Below the pieces are notes generated by a model, which saw nothing but the letters and a program-made list of their open reading frames with translations, made no database searches and was not told the DNA's origin. From positions 1 through 64,000 of the forward strand of contig DATLXU010000092.1 of NCBI GenBank assembly GCA_035575515.1: a DNA stretch of 64,000 nt. Reading direction: 5' to 3'. Below, in pieces: positions 24,881-33,579 of the stretch (the stretch's first letter is position 1; each line of letters begins with the position of its first letter). The translations under genes were made by a program, and so were the position numbers. Source of the DNA: DATLXU01 sp035575515. GTDB taxonomy: Bacteria; Acidobacteriota; Blastocatellia; UBA7656.

Positions 24881-25195
24881 TCGCATCCACAAAACCCGGA
24901 CCGAGCCCTCCCCGCCGAATTCCCCGCAATGCTGCGACGGAAACTCGCCAGCCACGTCTACCCCGCCACTTCGATCCGTTGGGTCACGCGCTATGGCCTC
25001 CAACTCGAGGGGTTGACCTGGCTTGACTTGGAAACGCCGGACATCGCCGAAGAGCGCGCCCGTACACAAGACTCGTCGCCACAATCCCAAACCCGCGCCT
25101 GCGGCTTAGGACAAGCCCCGGCGCAAGCATGTGCTTTGACTGTTGCGCTGTTCGCGCGCCCGAAGAGTTGCGGCGAAATCCTACACGGCGAATAA

Positions 25196-25235
25196 ATTAA
25201 GGACAGGGAAAGCTTGGGCTTCCCCTGTCCTTAAT
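25196..25235. terminator. Strong inverted repeat, likely terminator of the HYR-protein cluster
   Basis: ATTAAGGACAGGG (25196-25208) pairs perfectly with CCCTGTCCTTAAT (25223-25235), and the 14-nt interior is partly complementary. The AT ends of the arms could serve as a short U-run in either direction. It follows the stop of the minus-strand gene at 25279. Confidence 0.7.
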
Positions 25236-25278
25236 TCTCCCCGAAAGCCTGACGCTTCGTTCGCTAGCGTTCACGCGC

Positions 25279-27504
25279 TCAGGTGTTGTTAGTGATGTCG
25301 CGGTCGAGTATTGTACAGGCCGAAGTGCCCGGAGGTGATTGCAATGACGCCGTGCCGATTCTGGTTGCCGCCAGCACCCTTCCCAGCACCCTCCGATCCG
25401 CCGCGTTGTGCGTCAGCGTGATTTCACCGCCCTTTATTACCACCGAGCCTCTGCCGGTAAGGGTCATCGAGCCGCACTGGAACACGTAGTCGCCCGTGAC
25501 GGAGTTGAACATCAGCGTCTTGCCGGAATCCCCGTCGTCCTTAAGGAACACGTCGAACACACTGACAGTGAAGCTACAGCTTGAGACATTGCCCGCCCGG
25601 TCGCTAGCGGTGCAATTGACCACGGTTGCCCCGACCGGGAATGTTGATCCGGGCGACGGGTTGCAGGAGACGGTCACGTCCGAACAGTTGTCGCTTGCCG
25701 CAGGGAGTTGGAAGCTGACCGCTACGCTGGTGTCACCTATGCGCGCCGTCGCTTTCATCAAGTCAGCCGGGCAGGAAATCACGGGCGGCTGATTGTCGGC
25801 CACCGTAACGGTGAACGCGGCGCTTGAACTGTTGCCAGCCGAGTCGGTCGCCGTGCAGGTGACCGTCGTCGTGCCGACAGGGAAAACCGACCCGGAGGGC
25901 GGCGAACACGTAATGGAAGCAAGCGAGCAATTGTCTGTTGCGCTCGGATTGTAGCTGACGACAGCCGAGCACCGCCCCGATGCGGCGCTGGTCGAGATAT
26001 TAGCAAGACCGGTAATCGCCGGCCTTTCGTTATCCCTCACCGTAACCGTGAAGCTGCAGGAGGCGGCGCCGCCTGCGTTCGTCGCGGTGCAGGTTACGCT
26101 CGTCGTTCCGATGGGGAATCTGTGAGGTGAGGTGATAACGGTCGAACCCACTTTGCATTCCACGGAGGGGGTGGGCGAGCCTTGAGCCGAGGGGTTGAAA
26201 GCTACAAGCGCCGAGCACTGGCCCGCATCTGCGCCGGTCACGATGTTGGACGGACAGCTTATGGTGGGCGCGGGCGCAGGCGTATCGCCGGTGACTTTCA
26301 AGGTGAAGCTTGCGTCGGCGGTCGCATTGCAGGGACCCGTCGCCCGAATCGTGATCGTGTAGTCTCCGGCAGGCCCCGCCCCGGTCACCGAAACGACGCC
26401 GGAATTGCTGACCGACACAGAGCCGAGCCCGGGCGGGTTGATCGCGAGCAGGCTGACGGACTGCGCGTTAAAAGGGCCGTTGGCGGGGCTGATGTTTATC
26501 GAGCCTCCGGCTTGAACTGAGTATGGGCTGTTGTAGGAAAGCGTCGGGCCGGAGTTGGGCGTGACGTTGATGATAAGTGTGGCGTCGCGGAAATTGCCTG
26601 ACGGGTCGGCGACCCGGAGCGAGGCAAAGTACCGGGTTTGGGTTGGGGCGCAATTGACCGACGCCGTCGCGCTGACGAGTCCATTGTTATTGGTGAGGCC
26701 CGTCATAGAGACGTCGGTTGTGCTGGCGCCGGCCGGGGTCGTTATCGAACTGAGCGAGACGGTCAGATCAGCGACCGCAGCAGTGGCGCTGCTCACGGTG
26801 GCTACAGGGATGTTCGCGGTAACACTCCCGGCTTCCAGCGAAAGGGTTCGAGAAAGAATGTCCGGGGCGGAAGCGTTCGATGAGTTACAACTTGTGCACC
26901 GGAACTCGGGTAAGTCGCGCGCGACTATGGCCTGTCCGTTTATAAACCAAGAAAGCTCTCCTGCGCTCAGATCGACAGAGACTACTTTGGAGTGCAATCC
27001 CGGAAGAAACACCGAAGGCTGGAACCGGTTAGCGGGGAGCGGGGTGAATTGATTGACAACTGAGCCTGCGGCAAACGTCAACTGATTGGGTGTTGTATTG
27101 AAGTACCCGAAATGAGCGATTATTCTTGATGGGCTGATGACCCTCTCGCCCGCTCGGTGAGCGAATGCAAGCGGGGGCGTATCTATACGAAAGTCGGGAC
27201 AGTGAATGTTTCCGAGTGCTAGGTGGCCAAAGGCTTCGAATTGCTCTTGGTTGGCCCCTCCCGGATTGATGATGAAGGTAAAAACTCTTCCGGCGGTAGG
27301 TATAGGCGCAGCACAGTGGGTGCCGTTCACGGGTACGAGTCTGATCTGGGTGGCGCCCGCCGGAACGTCTTCCGCCAAAGGGCCGCCGTAGGGTTCTATG
27401 CAGTCGAGTCTCGGGAGCACCTGCGCTTCTGCGCCCGGCGCCAGGGCGCCAAAAAGCAGGAGCAATGCGAGCAAGGCGAAATCTCTAGCTATTATCTTTG
27501 CCAT
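25279..27504 (-). CDS. Secreted HYR-domain repeat protein
   Basis: A 741-residue exported protein. The signal peptide is about residues 1-27 (ending AEA). Residues 28-410 are β-rich with a putative Ig-like putative-adhesion stretch, and three HYR domains lie at about 415-490, 492-570 and 571-651, each with the paired cysteines and the PVGTTTVTCTATDSAGN-type block. The C-terminal 90 residues form a separate module ending LQSPPGTSACTILDRDI, a tail I associate with secreted acidobacterial proteins. HYR domains usually mediate adhesion. AAAGGAGAG precedes the ATG. The receiver-only regulator gene ends 18 nt upstream, so the two are probably co-transcribed. Confidence 0.85.
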   Translation of the reverse strand: MAKIIARDFALLALLLLFGALAPGAEAQVLPRLDCIEPYGGPLAEDVPAGATQIRLVPVNGTHCAAPIPTAGRVFTFIINPGGANQEQFEAFGHLALGNIHCPDFRIDTPPLAFAHRAGERVISPSRIIAHFGYFNTTPNQLTFAAGSVVNQFTPLPANRFQPSVFLPGLHSKVVSVDLSAGELSWFINGQAIVARDLPEFRCTSCNSSNASAPDILSRTLSLEAGSVTANIPVATVSSATAAVADLTVSLSSITTPAGASTTDVSMTGLTNNNGLVSATASVNCAPTQTRYFASLRVADPSGNFRDATLIINVTPNSGPTLSYNSPYSVQAGGSINISPANGPFNAQSVSLLAINPPGLGSVSVSNSGVVSVTGAGPAGDYTITIRATGPCNATADASFTLKVTGDTPAPAPTISCPSNIVTGADAGQCSALVAFNPSAQGSPTPSVECKVGSTVITSPHRFPIGTTSVTCTATNAGGAASCSFTVTVRDNERPAITGLANISTSAASGRCSAVVSYNPSATDNCSLASITCSPPSGSVFPVGTTTVTCTATDSAGNSSSAAFTVTVADNQPPVISCPADLMKATARIGDTSVAVSFQLPAASDNCSDVTVSCNPSPGSTFPVGATVVNCTASDRAGNVSSCSFTVSVFDVFLKDDGDSGKTLMFNSVTGDYVFQCGSMTLTGRGSVVIKGGEITLTHNAADRRVLGRVLAATRIGTASLQSPPGTSACTILDRDITNNT

Positions 27505-27522
27505 ATCCAGTCTCTCCTTTGA

Positions 27523-27879
27523 TCAAGCCTGTTTCGGAAGCCGTCCGACGATATGCCGCAGCGAGAGCAGGTCTTCTTTCAAAACGTAGCTGCAGGCTCC
27601 GGCCTTGCGAGCGGCCTCTCGCAAATCTGCGTCGTCGTAGTTTGTGACGATGATGATGCGCGCGTCAGGGAATGCTGCTTTAATCTCGCGGGTGGCGGTT
27701 ATGCCGTTCACCTTCTCCATCTTGATGTCCATCAGCACCCAATCGGGCTTCCATTCCGCGTAAGCGTTAAGGGCCTGTGCGCCGTCAGCGATTTCGCGTA
27801 CCGCGCCCAGATCACCGATGACGTTGCGTATCACACGGCGCATCTGCTCGTTATCCTCGACGATTAAGATCCTTGTCAT
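27523..27879 (-). CDS. Receiver-only response regulator, copy 2
   Basis: A 118-residue CheY-like receiver without output domain, the paralogue of the one at 22080-22427. By eye 85 of 115 aligned residues are identical, with no gaps, and the DNA is also very alike, which indicates fairly recent duplication. The phosphoacceptor Asp is in VLMDIKM, the Lys in VLKEDLLSL. It stands between the coiled-coil secreted protein (upstream) and the HYR protein (18 nt downstream). It could compete for phosphoryl groups from the kinase at 30376 or act in another circuit; the sequence does not decide. Confidence 0.88.
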   Translation of the reverse strand: MTRILIVEDNEQMRRVIRNVIGDLGAVREIADGAQALNAYAEWKPDWVLMDIKMEKVNGITATREIKAAFPDARIIIVTNYDDADLREAARKAGACSYVLKEDLLSLRHIVGRLPKQA

Positions 27880-27972
27880 TGAATCCTCTTCCCAATTGCA
27901 GACTCGCCCGGCAGACCACCATCAGTACCTTCACCTCTGATTCTTCGGCACGGTCACAGCCAAGATTTAATT

Positions 27973-28050
27973 CACACCGCGCCCGCACAGGCGCTCTGTC
28001 CTTAGTCGCATGCGGCGCGCGTCTGCGACCTGATGGACGGGCGCGGTGTG
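27973..28050. repeat. 78-bp nested palindrome between the coiled-coil gene and receiver copy 2
   Basis: Outer arms CACACCGCGCCCG (27973-27985) and CGGGCGCGGTGTG (28038-28050) pair perfectly over 13 bp. Inside, GTCGCA (28005-28010) pairs with TGCGAC (28024-28029), and GTCC pairs with GGAC next to the outer stem. The RNA would form a long GC-rich branched hairpin with no clear U-run. It may separate or stabilise parts of the minus-strand transcript. Confidence 0.7.
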
Positions 28051-28076
28051 GTCTTATCCCGTTACGTGAGCGCCAT

Positions 28077-29372
28077 TCAATGCCCGGTCACCGTGCGGTA
28101 GGCTTGGCGGTAGGAGTCGTAGGCTTCCCTGAACCTGCCGGCAGCTCTGTGCTGATCGCCCTGAACAAGGTACGTCTGCGCGTTGCTTATGCCTTGGCCT
28201 GTGGCTTGAGTTTTCTGGATTGTTTCAACAAGGATGCTGCGGGCGAGTTCGAGGAATCCGCCCTGCGCTGCGGGCAGCGCGAAAGAGCCTACTGCCGCAT
28301 CATTAGTTCCGTTAGACATATTGGCTTCAATCTGCAGGCGAAGGTTCTGCGCTTGAAAGGCCGCAAGGCTTGCGATCAACTGGTCGAGCTTCGCGTTTGC
28401 CATATCGAGCTTTGAGTTGGCGAGGTTAACGCTCTGCTGCACGTTGTTGACGCTGTCTTGCGATGCCCGCGTTGATACCTTAACGTCGAGCCTGTCGTCG
28501 AGCTTCATGTTAACGAGGTCAACCTTGTTCAGTAAGGTGTTGGCCGTCGCTTGCAGGCTATTCACGCTTGTTTGCGATGAGCGAGTCGAGACCTGTTCGT
28601 CGAGATTGGCCGTGACGTAATTCTGAAAATCGGTGTCCGAGCAATCATCAGAGATATTTTTGAATGTTTCGAGCACGAGAGCGGCGGCTTTCGCTCCTGC
28701 CAATACGCCCGCAGCAATGGCATGCGCTTCAATAGTGAGAGCGTCTTGCGGCAGCGCCTCCATTACACCTTCGGCGGCGATGACGGCGGCTTCAGCTACA
28801 GATATGTCTGAATTGCTGACGCGCGGGCTCCCATCTGACAATTTCGCGTCTTTGCAGTTGTCGTGGATGCCGCCGCCGGGAAGCTCAAGCACTGGACTGG
28901 GCGTGACAGCCGAAAAACTGAAGACTTTTTCATCGCTGCTTGATGCGCGCATGCGCCTCAGTCCTTCCCGTGTGATTGGGCTTAGCAGATTCGTTATCCG
29001 CTCCGGGATCTCTCTCCAGTAAGGGTCTTTGGCAAAGGCAGTCTTTAGTAGCTGCAGGTTTTGAGAAGTCAGATCAGGGATTTTCTTACGCGCTTCGGCG
29101 ATCTCGTTGAGCGGGTCCAGTCCGGCACGCTTGATAAGCTCGCGAGCGAATTCGCTTTCAAGCAAAATGCTCATCGAAGCCTGCAGGTCCGCGTAGAAGC
29201 TATCAAGCTCGCGGCGAAACTCCTCTATATCGGTTGCCGGATCCATGACCGTTCGCAATCGTTCCCGCTCTGCTGAAATATCTCTGGTCGGTTCTTGGGC
29301 TTTCAATGCCGGCGCAGCCGCGGCCATCGCTATTGCTGTGACAATACTGACAATGATCCTTCCCATGAACAT
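28077..29372 (-). CDS. Secreted coiled-coil protein of unknown function, first gene after promoter copy A
   Basis: A 431-residue exported protein with a signal peptide of about 24 residues ending ALKAQ. An α-helical region follows, then an Ala-rich segment. From about 265 to 365 runs a repeated coiled-coil built of units such as VSTRASQDSVNNVQQSVN and NSKLDMANAKLDQLIASL, reminiscent of trimeric fibre stalks. The C-terminal 60 residues resemble a TPR-like helix pair (QGDQHRAAGRFREAYDSYRQ). No family recognised. The ATG at 29372 has AAAGGAGAAT upstream; the frame extends 25 codons further but without a site. The promoter at 29595-29685 lies about 220 bp upstream. Confidence 0.78.
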   Translation of the reverse strand: MFMGRIIVSIVTAIAMAAAAPALKAQEPTRDISAERERLRTVMDPATDIEEFRRELDSFYADLQASMSILLESEFARELIKRAGLDPLNEIAEARKKIPDLTSQNLQLLKTAFAKDPYWREIPERITNLLSPITREGLRRMRASSSDEKVFSFSAVTPSPVLELPGGGIHDNCKDAKLSDGSPRVSNSDISVAEAAVIAAEGVMEALPQDALTIEAHAIAAGVLAGAKAAALVLETFKNISDDCSDTDFQNYVTANLDEQVSTRSSQTSVNSLQATANTLLNKVDLVNMKLDDRLDVKVSTRASQDSVNNVQQSVNLANSKLDMANAKLDQLIASLAAFQAQNLRLQIEANMSNGTNDAAVGSFALPAAQGGFLELARSILVETIQKTQATGQGISNAQTYLVQGDQHRAAGRFREAYDSYRQAYRTVTGH

Positions 29373-29729
29373 ATTCTCCTTTCTTTTGGTAACAGGGTTG
29401 ATGCGCGAAGACTGGTTAAAAGAATTGCAAAACCGGCTGGTTTTCATCTAGTTATTCCTTTCTTCGCGAGACCGGAACGGATGCTTCCAGTCTCCAGGAA
29501 GTCGTCGTTTCACTTCTCCCTGACAACCTCTTCGACTTTAATCTGAGTGCTTGGTCTAGCTTTCCTGAGACTGCCATCGATCTCAACGGTCGGCATTATC
29601 AATTGAGAGTCGTTAGAAGTGAATAGAGAGAGACACATTTTCTTGCTGTGTGGAAACACACTTTCTTCTATGTGAATACACACAGGTTTTCGTTCAAGTG
29701 ATTTTTGGCTGTAAAGCCTCTGATACGGC
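29373..29729. other. Intergenic region with promoter copy A
   Basis: No gene. Between the NarL-type regulator stop and the coiled-coil protein start lies the conserved promoter array (29595-29685), leaving a predicted 5' leader of about 215 nt. Confidence 0.6.
29595..29685 (-). promoter_or_regulatory. Conserved promoter with tandem operator array, copy A
   Basis: On the minus strand TTCACT (29623 to 29618), 17 bp, then GATAAT (29600 to 29595). The upstream part, 29619-29685, contains the same TGTG…CACA motifs with two-helical-turn (22-bp) spacing as copy B, aligned without gaps at about 79% identity. Conservation continues past the -10 as GATAATGC-N-G-N-CCGTTGA and then stops, as expected if only promoter elements are selected. 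It drives the 28077 gene and probably the receiver and HYR genes behind it. Confidence 0.72.
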
Positions 29730-30386
29730 TCAGGCGATTTGTGACTTGTGTTCGACGGCGAATTTCAGCAAGGCATGGCTGCCTTGAAGCCCGAGCTTCT
29801 GCGAGATATTCGTCCGGTGATTATCAACGGTGCGATAGTGTATGTGCAGCTCTTCGGCTATCTCTTTGCTCGTCTTGTACTCGGCGATCAATTTCAATAT
29901 GCGACGTTCGGTCGGGGTCAGGTTGTTCAAACCCGGTATCGCTTTTTCGAGCGACGCTGCGCGCTGGCTGCGGTTGAGGAGATATGCTGAAAGCTGAGGG
30001 CTTATATACGGCTGGCCCGCAGCCACGGCGCGGACGCAGCCGACTATGTCCGTGATGGCGCTGTCTTTCAAGACGTAGCCTTTGACCCCCACATCAAGAG
30101 CGGCATTGAAAACATCCTCGTCTTTGTACATCGTCAAAAAGACGATTGCGACAGGCTTTCTCTCATTACGAAGCTCGCGCGCGACATCAAACCCGCTCAT
30201 CTGCGGCATATTAACATCGAGAACTGCCACATCAGGTTTCAACAGCCGAACCTGCTCAAGCGCCGCAGCGCCATTCTCGGCTTCAGCTACAACTCGATAC
30301 CGGGTTTCCGCTTCAATCACCTGGCGCAGCCCGCGCCGGAAAATCGGGTGGTCGTCGGCTATCAGTATGCTCACTTCATCTGCCAT
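29730..30386 (-). CDS. NarL/FixJ-family response regulator
   Basis: A 218-residue two-domain regulator. Receiver at 1-120 with ADDH, phosphoacceptor Asp in VAVLDVNMPQ near 58 and Lys in YVLKDSAI; LuxR-type helix-turn-helix at about 150-210 (LTPTERRILKLIAEYKTSKE and the RTVDNHR recognition helix). Its start overlaps the end of the upstream sensor kinase gene by 11 nt, so the two form a cognate pair. The next genes downstream lie behind promoter copy A, which makes this the best candidate to bind the tandem arrays. That link is inference. Confidence 0.92.
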   Translation of the reverse strand: MADEVSILIADDHPIFRRGLRQVIEAETRYRVVAEAENGAAALEQVRLLKPDVAVLDVNMPQMSGFDVARELRNERKPVAIVFLTMYKDEDVFNAALDVGVKGYVLKDSAITDIVGCVRAVAAGQPYISPQLSAYLLNRSQRAASLEKAIPGLNNLTPTERRILKLIAEYKTSKEIAEELHIHYRTVDNHRTNISQKLGLQGSHALLKFAVEHKSQIA

Positions 30387-33300
30387 CCTGCTCACCTTTC
30401 GATTGATCCGCCTGCTCGAGCGTGACAATTATCGTTGTTCCTTGTCCGCTGCCGGAGCGTATGTCAACTCTGCCTCTGAGCATTCGCGCACGCTCGGCGA
30501 TGCCCGTCAGTCCGAAACCGCTTCGACCGGAACCGTTTAGACCATCAGGCGAAAACCCTTTCCCATTGTCTCGAATCATCATCTGAATGTTGCGGGCGTC
30601 TCGCTTGATGCTCACTTCGGCCTCGGTCGCACCGGAATGCTTGATGATATTATTCACGCTCTCCTGCACGATTCGATAAATGTTTATCGCCTGCTCGGTC
30701 AAGAACAGGTCGTCAATCGGATCAATATCTACCCGAAGACGAATCTTCGACGAGCTTGAAATTCGATTGAGCATTGACCGAAGCGCCGTTGTCAGCCCAA
30801 CTTCGTCGAGTTGGTACGGGCGAAGGTTATAAGTGATTTGCCGCACCTCGTCAATCGCCTGCGAGGCCGTCGCTGAGATTTCTTCGAGTTGCTCCCTAAC
30901 GCGCTCCTCGCCTCGAAGCGAGTTGAGCCCTATCAACGCCCAGTTTTTGATAACGAGCAGGTTCTGTCCTAACGAGTCGTGAAGCTCTGCGGCTATTCGC
31001 TTGCGCTCAGACTCCTGCGACTCGATTAACTGGCGCGAGAAAGCCGCCTGCGCCTCGTGCGCTCTCTTGAGCCTCTTCACGCGCCAGCGATAAACGAAGA
31101 CCGCGAGGGTGACGATGGCCGAGACTGCCAGAGCGGCAAACCACCATGTCCGCCAAAACGGAGGCAGGACGATTATGCGCAGCGACGCGCCCTCCATATT
31201 CCAAACGCCATCAGCGTTTGCCGCGATCACTCTGAATCTGTACTGACCGGGCGGCAGGTGCGTGTAGTAGGCAACTCGCCTCGTGCCCGCGTCAACCCAA
31301 TCGTTGTCGATCCCTTCAAGCCTGTACTTGAAGTGGACGTTGGCAGACCTGATGAAGCTCAATCCCGTGTAATGAATCTCGATGTTTTCCTGCCCCGGCG
31401 CTACTCTGAGCGACTGGCGCAAGTCCTCTACTTTGCGATCAACCGCGCAGTATTCTATGATGACGGGCGGCGGCTGGGGATTGAATGAAACATCTTGCGG
31501 ATCAATCACCGCGACCCCTTCCTGAGTCGGAAACCACAGCCTGCCGTCTCGCGTCCGGCAGCCTGCGGGCTGAGCGCCGCCGTTGCATTCGATGTTCAAC
31601 AAACCGTCCTGCTTGCCATAGGATGTGCAGATTAGTGTTTGAATTTTTCCCTCAGCAAAATCGTTGAGTTGTTGCTTGCTCACTCGATAAATACCCAGAT
31701 TGCAACTCATCCACAGATTGCCGCGCCTATCATCGAGCGTCTGAAATGCCCCATTGTTGAACAGGCCCTCTTTCATCGTGTAAGTAGTTATGCGCCCGCT
31801 CTTCAAGCGGCTCAATCCGCCATCGTAGGTTCCTATCCACAACGTGCCGTCTTCGTCTTCGTTAATCGAGCGCACGCGGTTGCTTCCAAGCCCATCCTCT
31901 TTCGTGTAGTTCGTGAATCCACCCTCAGTCATCAGCGACAACCCGCCGTATGTTCCAACCCAGAGATTGCCTCGGCTGTCTTCGAGAATTGCCTTTACGT
32001 CATCGCCAGCAAGCCCATCGCGAGTTGTGTATCGAGTGATTTGCCCGCCGCTGTACTTGATCAGACCGTTATTTGTCCCCAGCCATTGATTGCCCAACCG
32101 ATCCTGGTGAATAACCCATACCACCGAAGCATCCAGTTGTTGTGAATCATACAACACCTCGAAATGACCGTTGAGCAAGCGGCTCACTCCGCCATAAGAC
32201 CCGACCCAGATATGCCCATCGCGGTCCTCAGCAATCGCAGTGACGTACTCTCCCGCAAGTCCGTCGCTCGTGCCGTAGTGTGTAAATCTCCCCCCCTTAT
32301 AACGGCTTACGCCGCTGGGCCATGTGCTTATCCACACAGCCCCTTCGCTGTCTTCAAAAACCGGATAGATGTTTTGACCGGCGAGACCCTCGCGCTCTGA
32401 GATGACCGAGACGACCTGTTTTCTCAATCTGTTCAGCCCGTTTCTGAATGTCCCGATCCACAGGCTGCCCTCGCGGTCTTCATAAAGGCTGATGATTATT
32501 GTGTCGGAGAGGCCGTCTGCTTTTGTGAAGGTCGTGAACCTGCCGTCGCTGAAGCGCACAAGCCCTTTTTCGGATACGCCGAACCAGATGTTGCCCCGGC
32601 TGTCTTCATAAATAGTGTCAATTCTTTCGCCGGGCAAACCATCTTTAACACTGTAAAGGCTCACGATTCCTTGCTTCCATCGAAGCGCTCCGCGATTTGT
32701 TGTCCCTATCCAGAACGCGCCTTCGTGGTCCGCAATCGCTGCCGCCACCTCCGTTTCGTTGAAGTTCTCAGGCGCTGTAATAGTTATGAGACTCCCTTTG
32801 CTAATGAGTTCAATGCGGCGGCCTTGCTTGCGCCATAAAACCCCCGACTTGCCTACATATTTCAAGCTCGAATCAATCTTGCCATTATTGCCGGCATAAC
32901 TTATGAATTTCCCATCGCGCAGGTATCTCAGCCCTCCGGTCGTTGCTACGAGAACCCCGCCCTGTCCGTCACCCGCAAGTCCTGTGATGGATTTGTCAGG
33001 CAATCCGTCACGCTCTGCGAATGTCGTAAATGAGCCGTCCTTGTAGCGGGCCAGCCCGCCATCCTCTGTCCCGATCCACAGCGCGCCTTCGCCGTCTTCG
33101 TACAGGGAGAGGAAGCGGTTTGTTTCAAGCCCCCTGCTGTTGCCCATATTGAAGATTGTGAATTGAGCGCCGTCGTATCGGACGAGACCATCGGCTGTGG
33201 CCAGCCACAAATAGCCCTCCCGCGTCTGTATGATCGAGTTGATTGTATTCTGCGGCAGACCATTATCCGTAGTCCATACCTCAAAGCTGAATCTGCTTGA

Positions 33301-33405
33301 TGCCTGCGAAGCTATAGAGAAGAGCGAAGCCAGCGCGCACAGTGATGTTAGCGCGAGCGCGGCAAGAGTTATCTTCGGTTTTTGACCTGAAACGAGACCG
33401 GGCAT
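30376..33405 (-). CDS. Two-component sensor kinase with periplasmic propeller (HisKA_3 type)
   Basis: A 1009-residue membrane sensor. An N-terminal helix or signal at about 12-33 is followed by some 14 'reg_prop' repeats (pattern EDS.GN.W.GT..GL.R) forming two β-propellers to about 640. A Y_Y_Y domain lies at about 670-747, a transmembrane helix at about 753-773, HisKA_3 with the phosphoacceptor His809 in AAELHDSLGQN, and HATPase_c at about 905-1000 (DNGKGF and GFGLTGIAERA). Such sensors read extracellular ligands, often polysaccharide fragments in Bacteroidota, and signal to NarL-type regulators. ATG 33405 is preferred to GTG 33414 by spacing from GGCGG. Confidence 0.92.
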   Translation of the reverse strand: MPGLVSGQKPKITLAALALTSLCALASLFSIASQASSRFSFEVWTTDNGLPQNTINSIIQTREGYLWLATADGLVRYDGAQFTIFNMGNSRGLETNRFLSLYEDGEGALWIGTEDGGLARYKDGSFTTFAERDGLPDKSITGLAGDGQGGVLVATTGGLRYLRDGKFISYAGNNGKIDSSLKYVGKSGVLWRKQGRRIELISKGSLITITAPENFNETEVAAAIADHEGAFWIGTTNRGALRWKQGIVSLYSVKDGLPGERIDTIYEDSRGNIWFGVSEKGLVRFSDGRFTTFTKADGLSDTIIISLYEDREGSLWIGTFRNGLNRLRKQVVSVISEREGLAGQNIYPVFEDSEGAVWISTWPSGVSRYKGGRFTHYGTSDGLAGEYVTAIAEDRDGHIWVGSYGGVSRLLNGHFEVLYDSQQLDASVVWVIHQDRLGNQWLGTNNGLIKYSGGQITRYTTRDGLAGDDVKAILEDSRGNLWVGTYGGLSLMTEGGFTNYTKEDGLGSNRVRSINEDEDGTLWIGTYDGGLSRLKSGRITTYTMKEGLFNNGAFQTLDDRRGNLWMSCNLGIYRVSKQQLNDFAEGKIQTLICTSYGKQDGLLNIECNGGAQPAGCRTRDGRLWFPTQEGVAVIDPQDVSFNPQPPPVIIEYCAVDRKVEDLRQSLRVAPGQENIEIHYTGLSFIRSANVHFKYRLEGIDNDWVDAGTRRVAYYTHLPPGQYRFRVIAANADGVWNMEGASLRIIVLPPFWRTWWFAALAVSAIVTLAVFVYRWRVKRLKRAHEAQAAFSRQLIESQESERKRIAAELHDSLGQNLLVIKNWALIGLNSLRGEERVREQLEEISATASQAIDEVRQITYNLRPYQLDEVGLTTALRSMLNRISSSSKIRLRVDIDPIDDLFLTEQAINIYRIVQESVNNIIKHSGATEAEVSIKRDARNIQMMIRDNGKGFSPDGLNGSGRSGFGLTGIAERARMLRGRVDIRSGSGQGTTIIVTLEQADQSKGEQDGR

Positions 33406-33438
33406 ATCGAACACCGCCGATGCTCAAGATTCAAGCGC

Positions 33439-33467
33439 AGTATACTACTCTTTGATTTATGTAAGAA
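33439..33467 (-). promoter_or_regulatory. Possible promoter of the sensor-regulator operon
   Basis: On the minus strand TTCTTA (33467 to 33462), a 17-bp spacer and TATACT (33444 to 33439) lie about 35 bp before the sensor start. The -10 is good and the -35 weak. No tandem TGTG/CACA array is present here, so the operon does not seem to share the downstream control. Confidence 0.35.
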
Positions 33468-33579
33468 GTAGCGCTGATGTTTTAGATGTATCTTTGAGAT
33501 TGAGGCAAGCCCGCCGGAGAACCTTTAATATTCCGATTCCCGGCGGCTCGCTTTTATTCACACTGCACCGCCTCAACCG

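Larger units (their letters stand above)
24623..25278. other. 650-bp intergenic region with promoter copy B and a terminator
   Basis: No gene is supported here. It holds the conserved promoter array (24790-24880) and the strong inverted repeat at 25196-25235. Open frames between them, such as 24845-25195, are rich in Pro/Arg/Ala without family resemblance and overlap the operator array. Confidence 0.6.

Noticed and set aside
24845..25195. + strand 116-codon frame in the 24.6-25.3 kb gap
   Set aside because: Begins inside the conserved operator array and has no family pattern.
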